The notes under the pieces were generated by a model that made no database searches, was not told the DNA's origin, and saw only the letters and a program-made list of their open reading frames with translations. Below are positions 15,740 through 24,370 of a stretch of 37,234 nt of DNA, in pieces (the first letter of the stretch is position 1; the number at the start of each line of letters is the position of its first letter). A program made the translations under genes and the position numbers. Source of the stretch: JARRON01 sp037383845 (lineage in GTDB: Bacteria > Pseudomonadota > Gammaproteobacteria > Steroidobacterales > XN24); NCBI GenBank assembly GCA_037383845.1, contig JARRON010000039.1, positions 1 to 37,234 of the forward strand, read 5' to 3'.

Positions 15740-16622
15740 GACCCGTGGAGATGATCTCCCCGTCGGCCTGCACGGGGAGCGGCCCGTCCAGCTCGATCTC
15801 CACCCGTGTGACCAGCGCGGTGTGGGCGACGGCCAGGGACAGGTGAGAGCCCGAGATTACCCGAGGCGCGTAGCGCAGCACCTGGCGGCGGTTCACCCGA
15901 TCGGCCCAGACGAGGTTCAGGCAGCCGTCATCCAGGGCCGCGTCGGGGGCAATATGGAACAGCCCGCCGACGTGGCGGCCGTTGCACACCGTGACCAGGG
16001 AGACCCGGCGCTCGTCCTGGCCGCCGTCCCAGCGGATGCGCGCCATGGGCGCGGCGACGCCGTCACGAAGCACGCCGGCGAACCCGGCCAGGTAGCCCAG
16101 TACGCCCGCCCGGCGCTTGTGACGGTCCGCCCCCACGGCCACGGCCGCGTCCAGGCCCATGCCCACGCCATTGATGAACCAGCGGCCATCCAGGCGGCCG
16201 GCGTCGATCTGCCGGCGCCGTGCCCCGCCCGTCAGCCGGCGGGCCGCAGCCTTCCAGTGGGAGGGCACGCCGGCGGTCTTGGCGAAATCGTTGCCGGTGC
16301 CCGCTGGCACCGGCGCCATGGCGGTGCGACCGGAACCTTCCTCCAGCAGTCCCCCCGCCACCTCGGAGAGAGTGCCGTCGCCGCCCAGTGCGACCAACCA
16401 GGCGCAGCCCGCGGCGGCAGCTCCGGCAGCGGCTTCCGCCCGATGTCCGGGGCCCCGGCTGACGACGATCTCCGACGGTATGCCCGCCGTCGCGAGAACG
16501 GCGCTTACCCCCGGGGCAGCTTTCAGGGGTCGTCCGCCGACGGCGGCGGGATTGACGAGGATCGGAACCGGCGACTGCAACCGCAGGCCTCGGCGTGGCG
16601 TTGGCGCCGGCGCAGCAAACAC
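15687..16622 (-). CDS. Diacylglycerol kinase-like lipid kinase (YegS/DgkB type)
   Basis: A 311-residue cytoplasmic or membrane-associated kinase. The catalytic-domain motifs are ILVNPAAVGG, then LVALGGDGTLSEVAGGLLEE and VPAGTGNDFAKTAGVP, which bind ATP and metal. The C-terminal beta-sandwich (VCNGRHVGGLFHIAPDAALD, DGCLNLVW) closes over the lipid site. It phosphorylates diacylglycerol or a related lipid. It diverges from plsY, another phospholipid gene, 71 bp away, which fits a lipid-metabolism setting. The start is GTG 16622. Confidence 0.9.
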   Translation of the reverse strand: MFAAPAPTPRRGLRLQSPVPILVNPAAVGGRPLKAAPGVSAVLATAGIPSEIVVSRGPGHRAEAAAGAAAAGCAWLVALGGDGTLSEVAGGLLEEGSGRTAMAPVPAGTGNDFAKTAGVPSHWKAAARRLTGGARRRQIDAGRLDGRWFINGVGMGLDAAVAVGADRHKRRAGVLGYLAGFAGVLRDGVAAPMARIRWDGGQDERRVSLVTVCNGRHVGGLFHIAPDAALDDGCLNLVWADRVNRRQVLRYAPRVISGSHLSLAVAHTALVTRVEIELDGPLPVQADGEIISTGLSRLSVEIAPGALALLC

Positions 16623-16693
16623 GACGGACGCGCCCGGGCCGGTCCCCGCGCGATGCTAAACTGCTGTCTTCCCGCCCGTTCTTTCCGGTGACG

Positions 16694-17332
16694 ATGGAAC
16701 TCCTGGTCAAGGCCCTCATCGGCTACCTCTGCGGCTCCGTGGTCGGCAGCCTGCTGCTCGGGCGTCTTCGGGGGGTGGACATCCGCGGCCTCGGCAGCGG
16801 CAACCCCGGGGGCACCAACGCGCTTCGCACCCAGGGGCCGGTGTTCGCCCTCGGCGTGGTGCTGGTGGACGTTCTCAAGGCCGTCCTGCCGATGCTCTGG
16901 CTGACGCCGGCGTCTCTCCCCGGCGTGCCGGTGAACCCGGACATGGACCGGGAACTGGTCGCCGTTGCCATCGGGGCGGGGGCGGTGGTGGGGCACGTAT
17001 ATCCCCTGTGGTTCGGTTTCCGGGGCGGCAAGGGGATGGCGACCCTGCTGGGCGCATACGCCGTGCTGGACCCGCTCATGCTTGCGGTGGTGGTGGGGAC
17101 CTGGGTGGCCGTCGTGGCCATCACCGGTTACGTGGGGCTGGGCACCATGATCGCGGCCGCCGCTGCTCCGGTGTGGCTGGCGGCGACGGGGCGTGTGCCC
17201 GGCGTTCTGTTCACCTTCACCGTCATCATGGCCGTCTTCATCCTGTACACCCACCGGAGCAACATCGCGCGGATGCGCGCGGGAGTGGAGAGCCGGCTCT
17301 GGCGGGGTCTGCTGGGCGGCGGATCCGGGTGA
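16694..17332 (+). CDS. plsY: Glycerol-3-phosphate acyltransferase PlsY
   Basis: A 212-residue inner-membrane enzyme that moves an acyl group from acyl-phosphate to glycerol-3-phosphate, the first step of phospholipid synthesis. It has the three conserved cytoplasmic motifs: LGSGNPGGTNALR, GHVYPLWFGFRGGKGMAT and YTHRSNIARMRAG. Several transmembrane helices lie between them. The start ATG 16694 fits the family N-terminus (LLVKALIGYLCGSVVGSLL); a GTG lies six bases earlier. The stop TGA overlaps the birA GTG, so translation is coupled. Confidence 0.94.
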   Translation: MELLVKALIGYLCGSVVGSLLLGRLRGVDIRGLGSGNPGGTNALRTQGPVFALGVVLVDVLKAVLPMLWLTPASLPGVPVNPDMDRELVAVAIGAGAVVGHVYPLWFGFRGGKGMATLLGAYAVLDPLMLAVVVGTWVAVVAITGYVGLGTMIAAAAAPVWLAATGRVPGVLFTFTVIMAVFILYTHRSNIARMRAGVESRLWRGLLGGGSG

Positions 17333-18318
17333 CCCTGGAGGCGTCGCTTCTGGACGCCCTGGCCGGCGGCCAGGTCATCTCCGGCCAGGGCCTGGCCCGG
17401 CGCCTGGGCGTGAGCCGCACCGCCGTCTGGAAAGCGGTCCGGCGGCTCCAGGCCCAGGGCCTGGACGTGACCGCCGTGCCCGGATCCGGATATCGCCTGG
17501 ACACCCCCGTAGACCCCCTGGACCCGGAGGCGGTTCGCGCTCGTCTGGGCCGGGCGCTTGGCGAACGGCTTGCCCACCTGGACGTCCGTCCCCGGGTGGA
17601 TTCCACCAGCACCCGCGTGCTGGCGGCGGCGCCCGAGGGGCCCGGACTGGCTGTATGCGTGGCGGACTACCAGACCGCCGGACGGGGCCGGCGGGGCCGG
17701 CGCTGGCTCTCGCCGCCGGGCGCGGGAGTGTGCCTGTCGGTGGCCTGCCGGCTGGCCCAGGCGCCCTCGGGCCTTGGCGGACTGGCCCTGGCGGTGGGCG
17801 TGGCCACGGTGGCCGCCCTGGAGCGCCTGGGTGCGGCGGGCCTTGCCCTCAAGTGGCCCAACGACCTGCTCTGGAAAGAGCGGAAGCTGGGCGGGATCCT
17901 GATCGAGCTCCGGGGAGAAGCCCAGGGGCCCACCCTGGCCGCAGTGGGCGTGGGCATCAACCATCGCTTTCCCCAGGCAGCCCGGCGACGGGTGGAAGAC
18001 GGCCGCGCCCTGCCGCCTGCCGACCTGGCGGAGATTTGCGGTCACCCGCCTCCCCGGGCGGTGGTGGCGACGGAAGTTGTCACCGCCGTGGACCGGGCGC
18101 TGGTCCGGTTCGAATCAGGCGGCCTGGATGCATTCCGCGACGACTTTGCCCGCCTCGATGCCCTGCGGGGGCGCCAGGTGCACGGTGCAGGCCCCGCGGG
18201 CGGGCAGTCGGGGATTGCCCGGGGCGTGGATGACATGGGGGCCCTTCTGCTCGAGCAGCCCGACGGCAGCGTCATCCGCGTGACCGCGGGCGAAGTCAGC
18301 GTCAGGCCAGAGCCGTGA
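17329..18318 (+). CDS. birA: Biotin-protein ligase/biotin operon repressor BirA
   Basis: A 329-residue cytoplasmic enzyme that attaches biotin to carboxylase carrier proteins. An N-terminal winged helix (SGQGLARRLGVSRTAVWKAV) means it may also repress biotin genes. The ligase motifs follow: GRGRRGRRWLSPPG (biotinyl-AMP loop), LALKWPNDLLW, ERKLGGILIELRG, and a C-terminal SH3-like domain. The start is GTG 17329, sharing the bases TG with the plsY stop. Its own TGA overlaps the coaX GTG in the same way. Confidence 0.95.
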   Translation: MTLEASLLDALAGGQVISGQGLARRLGVSRTAVWKAVRRLQAQGLDVTAVPGSGYRLDTPVDPLDPEAVRARLGRALGERLAHLDVRPRVDSTSTRVLAAAPEGPGLAVCVADYQTAGRGRRGRRWLSPPGAGVCLSVACRLAQAPSGLGGLALAVGVATVAALERLGAAGLALKWPNDLLWKERKLGGILIELRGEAQGPTLAAVGVGINHRFPQAARRRVEDGRALPPADLAEICGHPPPRAVVATEVVTAVDRALVRFESGGLDAFRDDFARLDALRGRQVHGAGPAGGQSGIARGVDDMGALLLEQPDGSVIRVTAGEVSVRPEP

Positions 18319-19049
18319 TCCTCCTGCTGGACGTGGGCAACAGCCGGGTCAAGGCCGGCCTGCGGGTCGATGGGGGCGTGCGGTTCCTGGGTGCGTCGGC
18401 TTACCGGGAGACGGGCCTGGGTGCGGCCCTGGACGGCCTGGATCTGCCGCGGGCGGATCGCGGCATCGCCGCGGTAGTGGGCGGGGCGGAGGTCGCCGCG
18501 GCCCTGGAGGCCTGGGCAGAAGGCCGCAGGCTGCCGCTGGAACGGATATGGCCCTGCGCCGAGGCCGCCGGCGTTCGCTGCGCCTATCCCGAGCCCCGCC
18601 GGCTGGGCGCCGACCGGTGGGCAGCCCTGGTGGGTGCCCGGGCCCGCACCGCCGGCCCGTGCCTGGTGGTGGACGCAGGCTCGGCCATCACCGTGGATGC
18701 CATGGCCGCCGGCGGCCGTCACCTGGGCGGCTATATCCTCCCCGGGATCGCGCTGATGGTGGGCTCGCTGTGGTCGGGCACCGGCGACCTGGCCGGGTTT
18801 TCCGCCGCCTCGGAAGCCGCGGCGGCGGGCGACGCATTCCCGGTGGACACCCGGCCGGCCATCGAGGAAGCGGCCCTGCTGGCGGCGGCTGGCCTGGTCG
18901 CGGAGGCGGGCCGACGCGTCCCGGGCGAGATTCCGCCGAAAGTGTTCCTGACCGGCGGCGGTGCTCAGGGCCTGGCGCGCCTGCTCGAGTCGGCGGAGGA
19001 GGTACCGCACCTGGTCCTGGAGGGCCTGGCGCAGCTTGCGTCGGAATGA
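18315..19049 (+). CDS. coaX: Type III pantothenate kinase CoaX
   Basis: A 244-residue kinase that makes 4'-phosphopantothenate, the first step to coenzyme A. Marks are the N-terminal phosphate loop LLLDVGNSRVKAGL, the GADRWAALVGAR motif near residue 97 and LVVDAGSAITVDAMA near residue 118, all in the ASKHA fold. Type III enzymes are not feedback-inhibited by CoA. The start is GTG 18315, overlapping birA; birA-coaX is a common pairing in Gammaproteobacteria. Confidence 0.94.
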   Translation: MILLLDVGNSRVKAGLRVDGGVRFLGASAYRETGLGAALDGLDLPRADRGIAAVVGGAEVAAALEAWAEGRRLPLERIWPCAEAAGVRCAYPEPRRLGADRWAALVGARARTAGPCLVVDAGSAITVDAMAAGGRHLGGYILPGIALMVGSLWSGTGDLAGFSAASEAAAAGDAFPVDTRPAIEEAALLAAAGLVAEAGRRVPGEIPPKVFLTGGGAQGLARLLESAEEVPHLVLEGLAQLASE

Positions 19050-19128
19050 TACGTATGGCTCCCCATCGGCGCGCTGGGTACTATCAGGTCCTTCTGACCC
19101 CGGTTTAACGAGCCCAAGGAGACTCGTA

Positions 19129-19398
19129 ATGAAGAAGCTGATGATTGCCTCTGCCGCCGCATCCCTGGCGCTTTTCAGCGCCTCGGCCCTTGCTGCCGAC
19201 GCCGCTGCCGGCGCCAAGAAGGCGGAAGTCTGCATGGACTGCCACATGGCCGAGGATTTCGAGGGTATGAGTGCTGACGAGCTGACCACGTCCATCAAGG
19301 GCGTCCTCGCCGGCGAGGTGAACCATCCCGGCGTGGAGATCGGCGAATCCGATGCGGCCGACATCGCCGCGTATTTCGCTGCCGAAGCCGCCAAGTAA
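19129..19398 (+). CDS. Mini cytochrome c (single CxxCH), paralogue 1
   Basis: An 89-residue exported protein. The signal peptide is MKKLMIASAAASLALFSASA, cut after ALAADA. The mature part is only about 66 residues and has one heme-c motif, CMDCH, with EGMSADE supplying a possible Met axial ligand. It ends ADIAAYFAAEAAK, the terminal helix of small class I cytochromes. It is about 20 residues shorter than typical cytochrome c551 or c553. A strong ribosome site, AAGGAGA, sits eight bases before the ATG. TACTAT at 19079-19084 may be its -10 box. A terminator follows. A close paralogue lies at 19671 beyond a tRNA gene. Confidence 0.85.
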   Translation: MKKLMIASAAASLALFSASALAADAAAGAKKAEVCMDCHMAEDFEGMSADELTTSIKGVLAGEVNHPGVEIGESDAADIAAYFAAEAAK

Positions 19399-19420
19399 GC
19401 TTTCCAGAGGTCTCCGGAAG

Positions 19421-19452
19421 GGCCGCGTCCGGCACCGGGCGCGGCCTTTTTC
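19421..19452 (+). terminator. Rho-independent terminator after mini cytochrome 1
   Basis: Stem GGCCGCG (19421-19427) / CGCGGCC (19440-19446), followed by a run of six T. Confidence 0.88.
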
Positions 19453-19473
19453 GTCCACCCGGCGGCGGACCGC

Positions 19474-19502
19474 TTGGTGGACGGCCCGGAGGCGCCTAGA
19501 AT
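19474..19502 (+). promoter_or_regulatory. Candidate promoter for tRNA-Thr(TGT)
   Basis: TTGGTG (19474-19479), a 17-nt spacer and TAGAAT (19497-19502), about ten bases before the tRNA 5' end. Confidence 0.55.
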
Positions 19503-19512
19503 CGCGCCTGGC

Positions 19513-19588
19513 GCCGGCGTAGCTCAGCTGGTAGAGCGGCTGATTTGTAATCAGTAGGTCGCAGGTTCGACTCCTGTCGCCGGCTCCA
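19513..19588 (+). tRNA. tRNA-Thr, anticodon TGT
   Basis: Acceptor GCCGGCG pairs with CGCCGGC. The anticodon arm GCTGA-TTTGTAA-TCAGT shows TGT, and the T arm carries GGTTCGACTCC. CCA is encoded. It is equivalent in order to E. coli thrU, the first tRNA of the cluster before tufB, but here it is cut off from the rest by a cytochrome gene. Confidence 0.96.
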
Positions 19589-19626
19589 TTCCTTCGCACC
19601 CGCTGCGGGCCCCGGGCCCCGTGGGC

Positions 19627-19632
19627 TATAAT
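19627..19632 (+). promoter_or_regulatory. Perfect -10 box TATAAT before mini cytochrome 2
   Basis: TATAAT stands 39 bases before the ATG of the 19671 gene. The -35 region is poor, so the promoter may need an activator or the local G/C context. Confidence 0.5.
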
Positions 19633-19670
19633 GGCGGTCCGGTCGCGTCCGGATCATTAGGAGTCCGACC

Positions 19671-19934
19671 ATGAAGAGAATTGCTATCGCCTTGATTTCC
19701 CTGCCTTTTGCCCTGGCCAGCACGGCCGCCCTGGGCGCCGATGGCGCGTCCAAGGCCGAGGTTTGCCTCGATTGCCACGAGGCGTCGGATTTCGAGGGCA
19801 TGAGCGCCGACGAAATCGCCACGGCCATCAAGGGGATGATGGCCAGCGAGGATCATCCCGAGGTCATCCAGGAGCTGGATGCGGCTGACGTGCCTGACGT
19901 CGCCGCCTACTTCGCCGCCGAGGCCGCCAAGTAG
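19671..19934 (+). CDS. Mini cytochrome c (single CxxCH), paralogue 2
   Basis: An 87-residue exported protein with signal peptide MKRIAIALISLPFALASTAA. It has one heme-c motif CLDCH, then DFEGMSADEIATAIKGMMAS and the C-terminal helix DVAAYFAAEAAK. It shares much of its mature sequence with the 19129 gene, including the KAEVC and FEGMSADE blocks and the last six residues, so the two arose by duplication. It has its own -10 box and a ribosome site (AGGAG). It sits between two tRNA genes that are neighbours in E. coli. It is likely a periplasmic electron carrier; the partner is unknown. Confidence 0.85.
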   Translation: MKRIAIALISLPFALASTAALGADGASKAEVCLDCHEASDFEGMSADEIATAIKGMMASEDHPEVIQELDAADVPDVAAYFAAEAAK

Positions 19935-19974
19935 CAGGGATTGTTCCCGGCCCGGTTACGGGCCTGTTCGCCTT

Positions 19975-20006
19975 CGCCGCCCCCGCTTGCCGGGGGCGGC
20001 GTCGTC
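19975..20006 (+). terminator. Strong hairpin, probable terminator after mini cytochrome 2
   Basis: An 11-bp perfect stem CGCCGCCCCCG / CGGGGGCGGCG with a 5-nt loop, but only a weak T-tract (TCGTCT). Confidence 0.6.
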
Positions 20007-20066
20007 TGGGGCCGGCGAAGGCCCCTTTCAGTGCCCCGGGGCACCCGTTTCGGGCCTGGTCCACGG

Positions 20067-20095
20067 TTGACACCCTCGGGACCCGGGTTGATAAT
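20067..20095 (+). promoter_or_regulatory. Sigma-70 promoter of the tRNA-Tyr/Gly/Thr-tuf unit
   Basis: A consensus TTGACA (20067-20072), a 17-nt spacer and GATAAT (20090-20095). Transcription would begin near 20102, a dozen bases before tRNA-Tyr. Confidence 0.9.
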
Positions 20096-20113
20096 TCGTC
20101 GCTTCCGTCTGGC

Positions 20114-20198
20114 GGAGGGGTACCCAAGCGGTCAACGGGGGCAGACTGTAAATCTGCTGGCTCAGCCTTCGTAGGTTCGAATCCTACCCCCTCCACCA
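20114..20198 (+). tRNA. tRNA-Tyr, anticodon GTA
   Basis: An 85-nt class II tRNA with a long variable arm. Acceptor GGAGGGG pairs with CCCCTCC. The anticodon arm GCAGA-CTGTAAA-TCTGC shows GTA. CCA is encoded. Equivalent in order to E. coli tyrU. Confidence 0.96.
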
Positions 20199-20259
20199 AA
20201 GTCCGGCGCCCTGAGGGCAGGACTGGGTTCTGGGGGCAGCAGGTTGGTCGCAGGTTCGC

Positions 20260-20333
<74 letters not shown>

Positions 20334-20375
20334 GTCGACGGGTGCGGCCCGCGGCGCGGTCCGCCGGAGAGTTCG

Positions 20376-20451
<76 letters not shown>

Positions 20452-20552
20452 GTTAGTTACAGACAGTCAAATTAGGGTGGGCAGCGCCCGTCGCCGCGGA
20501 GCCGGCGCAGCGCCCGAAACGAGAAACTCAGCACTACCGGAGTCGAGTACCG

Positions 20553-21743
20553 ATGTCCAAGTCGAAGTTCGAGCGTACGAAGCCGCACGTGAATGTGGGG
20601 ACGATTGGTCATGTGGACCATGGCAAGACGACCTTGACGGCGGCGATGACGAAGGCGATGGCCGAGAAGTTTGGTGGTGAGGTAAGGGCTTACGACCAGA
20701 TTGACAATGCGCCGGAGGAGAAGGCGCGGGGCATCACGATTGCGACGGCGCACGTTGAGTACGAGTCGGAGAAGCGTCATTACGCGCACGTGGACTGTCC
20801 GGGTCATGCTGACTACATCAAGAACATGATCACGGGTGCGGCGCAGATGGACGGTGCGATTCTGGTGGTATCGGCGGCGGATGGTCCGATGCCGCAGACG
20901 CGGGAGCATATTTTGCTGGCGCGTCAGGTGGGCGTGCCGTGCATTGTGGTGTACATGAACAAGGCGGACATGGTGGATGATCCGGAGCTTTTGGAGCTGG
21001 TGGAGCTTGAGGTTCGGGATCTTTTGTCGACGTACGAGTTTCCTGGTGACGACACGCCGGTGATTATTGGTTCGGCGCTGAAGGCGTTTGAGGGAGACGA
21101 GAGCGACATTGGTGTGCCGTCGATCCACAAGCTGATTGAGGCGATGGATGATTACATTCCTGAGCCGCAGCGTGCGATTGATGGTGCGTTTTTGATGCCG
21201 ATCGAGGATGTGTTCTCGATTTCGGGTCGTGGCACGGTGGTGACGGGTCGTGTTGAGCGCGGGATTGTGAAGGTGGGCGACGAGGTAGAGATCGTCGGCA
21301 TCAAGGACACGACGAAGACGACGGTCACGGGTGTGGAGATGTTCCGCAAGCTGCTTGACCAGGGTCAGGCGGGCGACAACGTGGGAGTGCTGCTGCGTGG
21401 CACGAAGCGTGACGAGGTGGAGCGTGGCCAGGTGCTGGCGAAGCCGGGGTCGATCACGCCGCACACCAAGTTTGAGGCTGAGGTGTATGTGCTGACGAAG
21501 GAGGAGGGTGGTCGTCACACTCCGTTCTTCAAGGGCTACCGGCCGCAGTTTTACTTCCGGACGACGGACGTGACGGGTGCGGTGGAGCTTCCGGAGGGCA
21601 CCGAGATGGTGATGCCGGGGGACAACATCCAGATGAAGGTGGAGCTGATTGCGCCGATTGCGATGGAGGAAGGTCTTCGCTTCGCCATTCGCGAGGGCGG
21701 CCGCACCGTCGGCGCCGGCGTCGTCTCCAAGATCATCGAGTAA
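20553..21743 (+). CDS. tufB: Elongation factor Tu
   Basis: A 396-residue GTPase that carries aminoacyl-tRNA to the ribosome. G motifs are GHVDHGKT, the switch-I RGITIA, DCPGHADY and NKAD. Domains II and III are complete and end VVSKIIE. It is called tufB from its place after the tRNA cluster. Codon use is odd: from about 20590 to 21660 third positions are mostly G or T (GTG AAT GTG GGG ACG ATT GGT), while the last ~25 codons and the neighbouring genes prefer C. That mosaic could reflect gene conversion or transfer of the tuf body. A second, collapsed copy is at 37094. Confidence 0.98.
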   Translation: MSKSKFERTKPHVNVGTIGHVDHGKTTLTAAMTKAMAEKFGGEVRAYDQIDNAPEEKARGITIATAHVEYESEKRHYAHVDCPGHADYIKNMITGAAQMDGAILVVSAADGPMPQTREHILLARQVGVPCIVVYMNKADMVDDPELLELVELEVRDLLSTYEFPGDDTPVIIGSALKAFEGDESDIGVPSIHKLIEAMDDYIPEPQRAIDGAFLMPIEDVFSISGRGTVVTGRVERGIVKVGDEVEIVGIKDTTKTTVTGVEMFRKLLDQGQAGDNVGVLLRGTKRDEVERGQVLAKPGSITPHTKFEAEVYVLTKEEGGRHTPFFKGYRPQFYFRTTDVTGAVELPEGTEMVMPGDNIQMKVELIAPIAMEEGLRFAIREGGRTVGAGVVSKIIE

Positions 21744-21841
21744 TTCGTCCAGGTCGGTGCGCCGGGTCTCCGGCGAGCCACCCGGGACCGTTTTTGGCGG
21801 AACAGGCTTTGAATCGGGGCGACCGGCCCCGCACAGACAAC

Positions 21842-21917
21842 AGGGCAGTAGCTCAATTGGCAGAGCGGCGGTCTCCAAAACCGCAGGTTGGGGGTTCGAT
21901 TCCCTCCTGCCCTGCCA
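21842..21917 (+). tRNA. tRNA-Trp, anticodon CCA
   Basis: Acceptor AGGGCAG pairs with CTGCCCT. The anticodon arm GCGGT-CTCCAAA-ACCGC shows CCA. The 3' CCA is encoded. It lies between tufB and secE, as in many Gammaproteobacteria. Confidence 0.96.
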
Positions 21918-21965
21918 GATAACGCAGGCGCCCCCAGGGGCGCCGATGCGTCTGGACGACGGGAA

Positions 21966-22346
21966 ATGAACGCAAAGACAGAAAACGCCGGCGTAAATCC
22001 GCTGGACACGGTCAAGCTGGTACTGGCTGTGGCGATCCTGCTGGCCGGGATCGTGGGCTATTACTGGTTCATCGACCTGCCGGCCTGGCAGCGGTGGCTG
22101 GGCGTCATCGCCGCCATTGCAGCTGCTTTCGGCGTCTTCATGACGTCCGCCCAGGGCCAGGCCACGTGGAAATTCGTGCAAACGGCCCGGGTCGAGCTGA
22201 GGAAGGTGGTGTGGCCGACGCGCCAGGAGACAGTGCAGACCACGCTGGTGATCATCTTCTTCGTGATCGTCATGGGCGTGTTCTTCTGGCTGCTGGACAT
22301 GTTCCTGCTGTGGGCGACCCGCATGCTGACCGGACAGGGAGGCTGA
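21966..22346 (+). CDS. secE: Preprotein translocase subunit SecE
   Basis: A 126-residue inner-membrane protein of the SecYEG channel. It has three helices like the E. coli form (LVLAVAILLAGIVGYYWF, WLGVIAAIAAAFGVFM, LVIIFFVIVMGVFFWLLDMF). The conserved cytoplasmic segment TARVELRKVVWPTRQETVQT precedes the last helix. The start ATG 21966 follows GACGGGAA; a longer frame to 21888 runs into the tRNA. nusG follows after four bases. Confidence 0.95.
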   Translation: MNAKTENAGVNPLDTVKLVLAVAILLAGIVGYYWFIDLPAWQRWLGVIAAIAAAFGVFMTSAQGQATWKFVQTARVELRKVVWPTRQETVQTTLVIIFFVIVMGVFFWLLDMFLLWATRMLTGQGG

Positions 22347-22350
22347 TCCC

Positions 22351-22884
22351 GTGGCGCTACGCTGGTACGTCGTACACGCATACTCGAACTTCGAGCACAA
22401 GGTGAAGGAGTCCCTGATCGAGCGCATCAAGCGCAAGGGGCTCGAGCACAAGTTCGGCGATATTCTCGTGCCCACCGAAGAAGTGGTTGAGATGCGCGAG
22501 GGTCAGAAGCGCAAGAGCGAGCGGAAGTTTTTCCCCGGCTACGTGCTGGTGCAGATGGAGCTGGACGACGAGACCTGGCATCTCGTGAAGGACGTGCCCA
22601 AGGTCCTGGGCTTCATCGGCGGATCCAGCGACCGGCCGGCGCCCATCAGCGACCGGGAGGCCGAGGCGATCCTCCAGCGGGTACAGGAAGGCGCCGAGAA
22701 GCCGCGCCCGAAGGTCCTGTTCGAGCCGGGCGAGGTGGTGCGCGTCACCGACGGGCCGTTCAACGACTTCAACGGGGTCGTCGAAGAGGTCAACTACGAC
22801 AAGAGCAAGCTCCGGGTGGCGGTGCAGATCCTCGGTCGCGCTACGCCGGTGGAGCTCGATTTCAGTCAGGTCGAGAAGGCCTGA
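22351..22884 (+). CDS. nusG: Transcription termination/antitermination protein NusG
   Basis: A 177-residue factor that binds RNA polymerase, Rho and ribosomal protein S10. The NGN domain begins RWYVVHAYSNFEHKVKESL and carries FFPGYVLVQMELDDE. The KOW domain is PGEVVRVTDGPFNDFNGVVE. Start GTG 22351, translationally close to secE. Confidence 0.96.
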   Translation: MALRWYVVHAYSNFEHKVKESLIERIKRKGLEHKFGDILVPTEEVVEMREGQKRKSERKFFPGYVLVQMELDDETWHLVKDVPKVLGFIGGSSDRPAPISDREAEAILQRVQEGAEKPRPKVLFEPGEVVRVTDGPFNDFNGVVEEVNYDKSKLRVAVQILGRATPVELDFSQVEKA

Positions 22885-23001
22885 CGCAGGCGACGGCAGT
22901 CGTCCCAGGGAAGGACCGCGGTCGGGATTGGCCGCCGCGGAATCGGAACGGAAGCGGCAGGGGAGCCGAAAGGCGTTTGGACCCAGTGACAGGAAAGAGT
23001 C

Positions 23002-23433
23002 ATGGCTAAGAAAGTACAGGGTTACATCAAGCTGCAGATTCCTGCAGGCCAGGCGAACCCGTCTCCGCCGGTTGGTCCCGCGCTGGGCCAGCAGGGCGTG
23101 AACATCATGGAGTTCTGCAAGGCTTTCAATGCCCACACCCAGGGCACGGAGCCGGGCCTGCCCATTCCCGTGGTGATCACGGTCTACTCGGACCGCAGCT
23201 TCACCTTCATTACCAAGACCCCGCCGGCCGCGGTGCTGCTGAAGAAGGCCGCGGGCGTCCCCAAGGGCAGCGGGGAGCCCAACCAGAACAAGGTTGGGAG
23301 GGTGACCCGGGCCCAGCTGGAAGAGATCGCCAGGACCAAGGAGCCTGATCTCACCGCTGCCGACCTGGACGCCGCCGTGCGCACCATCGCCGGTAGCGCC
23401 CGCAGCATGGGCCTGGAAGTGGAGGGTCTGTAG
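23002..23433 (+). CDS. rplK: 50S ribosomal protein L11
   Basis: A 143-residue protein of the GTPase-associated centre. Family marks are KLQIPAGQANPSPPVGPALG, QQGVNIMEFCKAFNA and the C-terminal rRNA-binding GSARSMGLEV. The 117-bp gap before it has no gene. In E. coli rplKA is controlled by L1 binding near the start; nothing decisive for that is visible here. rplA starts two bases later. Confidence 0.98.
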   Translation: MAKKVQGYIKLQIPAGQANPSPPVGPALGQQGVNIMEFCKAFNAHTQGTEPGLPIPVVITVYSDRSFTFITKTPPAAVLLKKAAGVPKGSGEPNQNKVGRVTRAQLEEIARTKEPDLTAADLDAAVRTIAGSARSMGLEVEGL

Positions 23434-23435
23434 TC

Positions 23436-24128
<693 letters not shown>

Positions 24129-24148
24129 GGACGAATCGTGCACCCGGG

Positions 24149-24216
24149 GCCGGCGCGAGCCGGCAGCTCCCTGGTGCAGCAATGGAGTGCACAAATCGGG
24201 GCCGGCGTGAGCCGGC
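24149..24216 (+). repeat. Two tandem GCCGGC hairpins upstream of the L10 leader
   Basis: GCCGGC-GCGA-GCCGGC (24149-24164) and GCCGGC-GTGA-GCCGGC (24201-24216) are near-identical tetraloop hairpins. Each is preceded by GTGCAC and a CGGG run, so a ~52-bp unit is imperfectly repeated. They lie between rplA and the rplJ leader. Confidence 0.6.
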
Positions 24217-24221
24217 CGTCG

Positions 24222-24370
24222 TCAAAGACCGCAGGCGGCCATGAGGCCTTAATGAAATGCCTGCGCAGATGGTGTTACCCGAGTCAGGCTTTTCCTGGTG
24301 AAGGTTCGCCGTCAAGGGCGGGGACGCAGGGAAGGGTTCCCGGGTTAGAACTTTCCGCCAGGAGGAAACA
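24222..24370 (+). promoter_or_regulatory. Ribosomal protein L10 leader (rplJL autoregulation)
   Basis: The mRNA leader upstream of rplJ has the conserved L10-leader core: GACCGCAGGCGGC, then CCTTAATG and TGCCTGCGCAGATGGTG, ending in ACCCGAGTCAGG. In bacteria this structure is bound by the L10(L12) complex and lowers translation of rplJL. It is recognised by sequence similarity to the E. coli type; the exact borders are approximate. Confidence 0.75.

Noticed and set aside
17008..17328. Upstream extension of the birA frame inside plsY
   Set aside because: The extension lies in the wrong frame of plsY; BirA's winged helix starts right after GTG 17329, which couples with the plsY stop.
20472..22475. 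A 667-codon minus-strand frame over tufB, tRNA-Trp and secE
   Set aside because: It crosses three well-supported genes and its Arg/His/Thr-rich product comes from antisense tuf codons.
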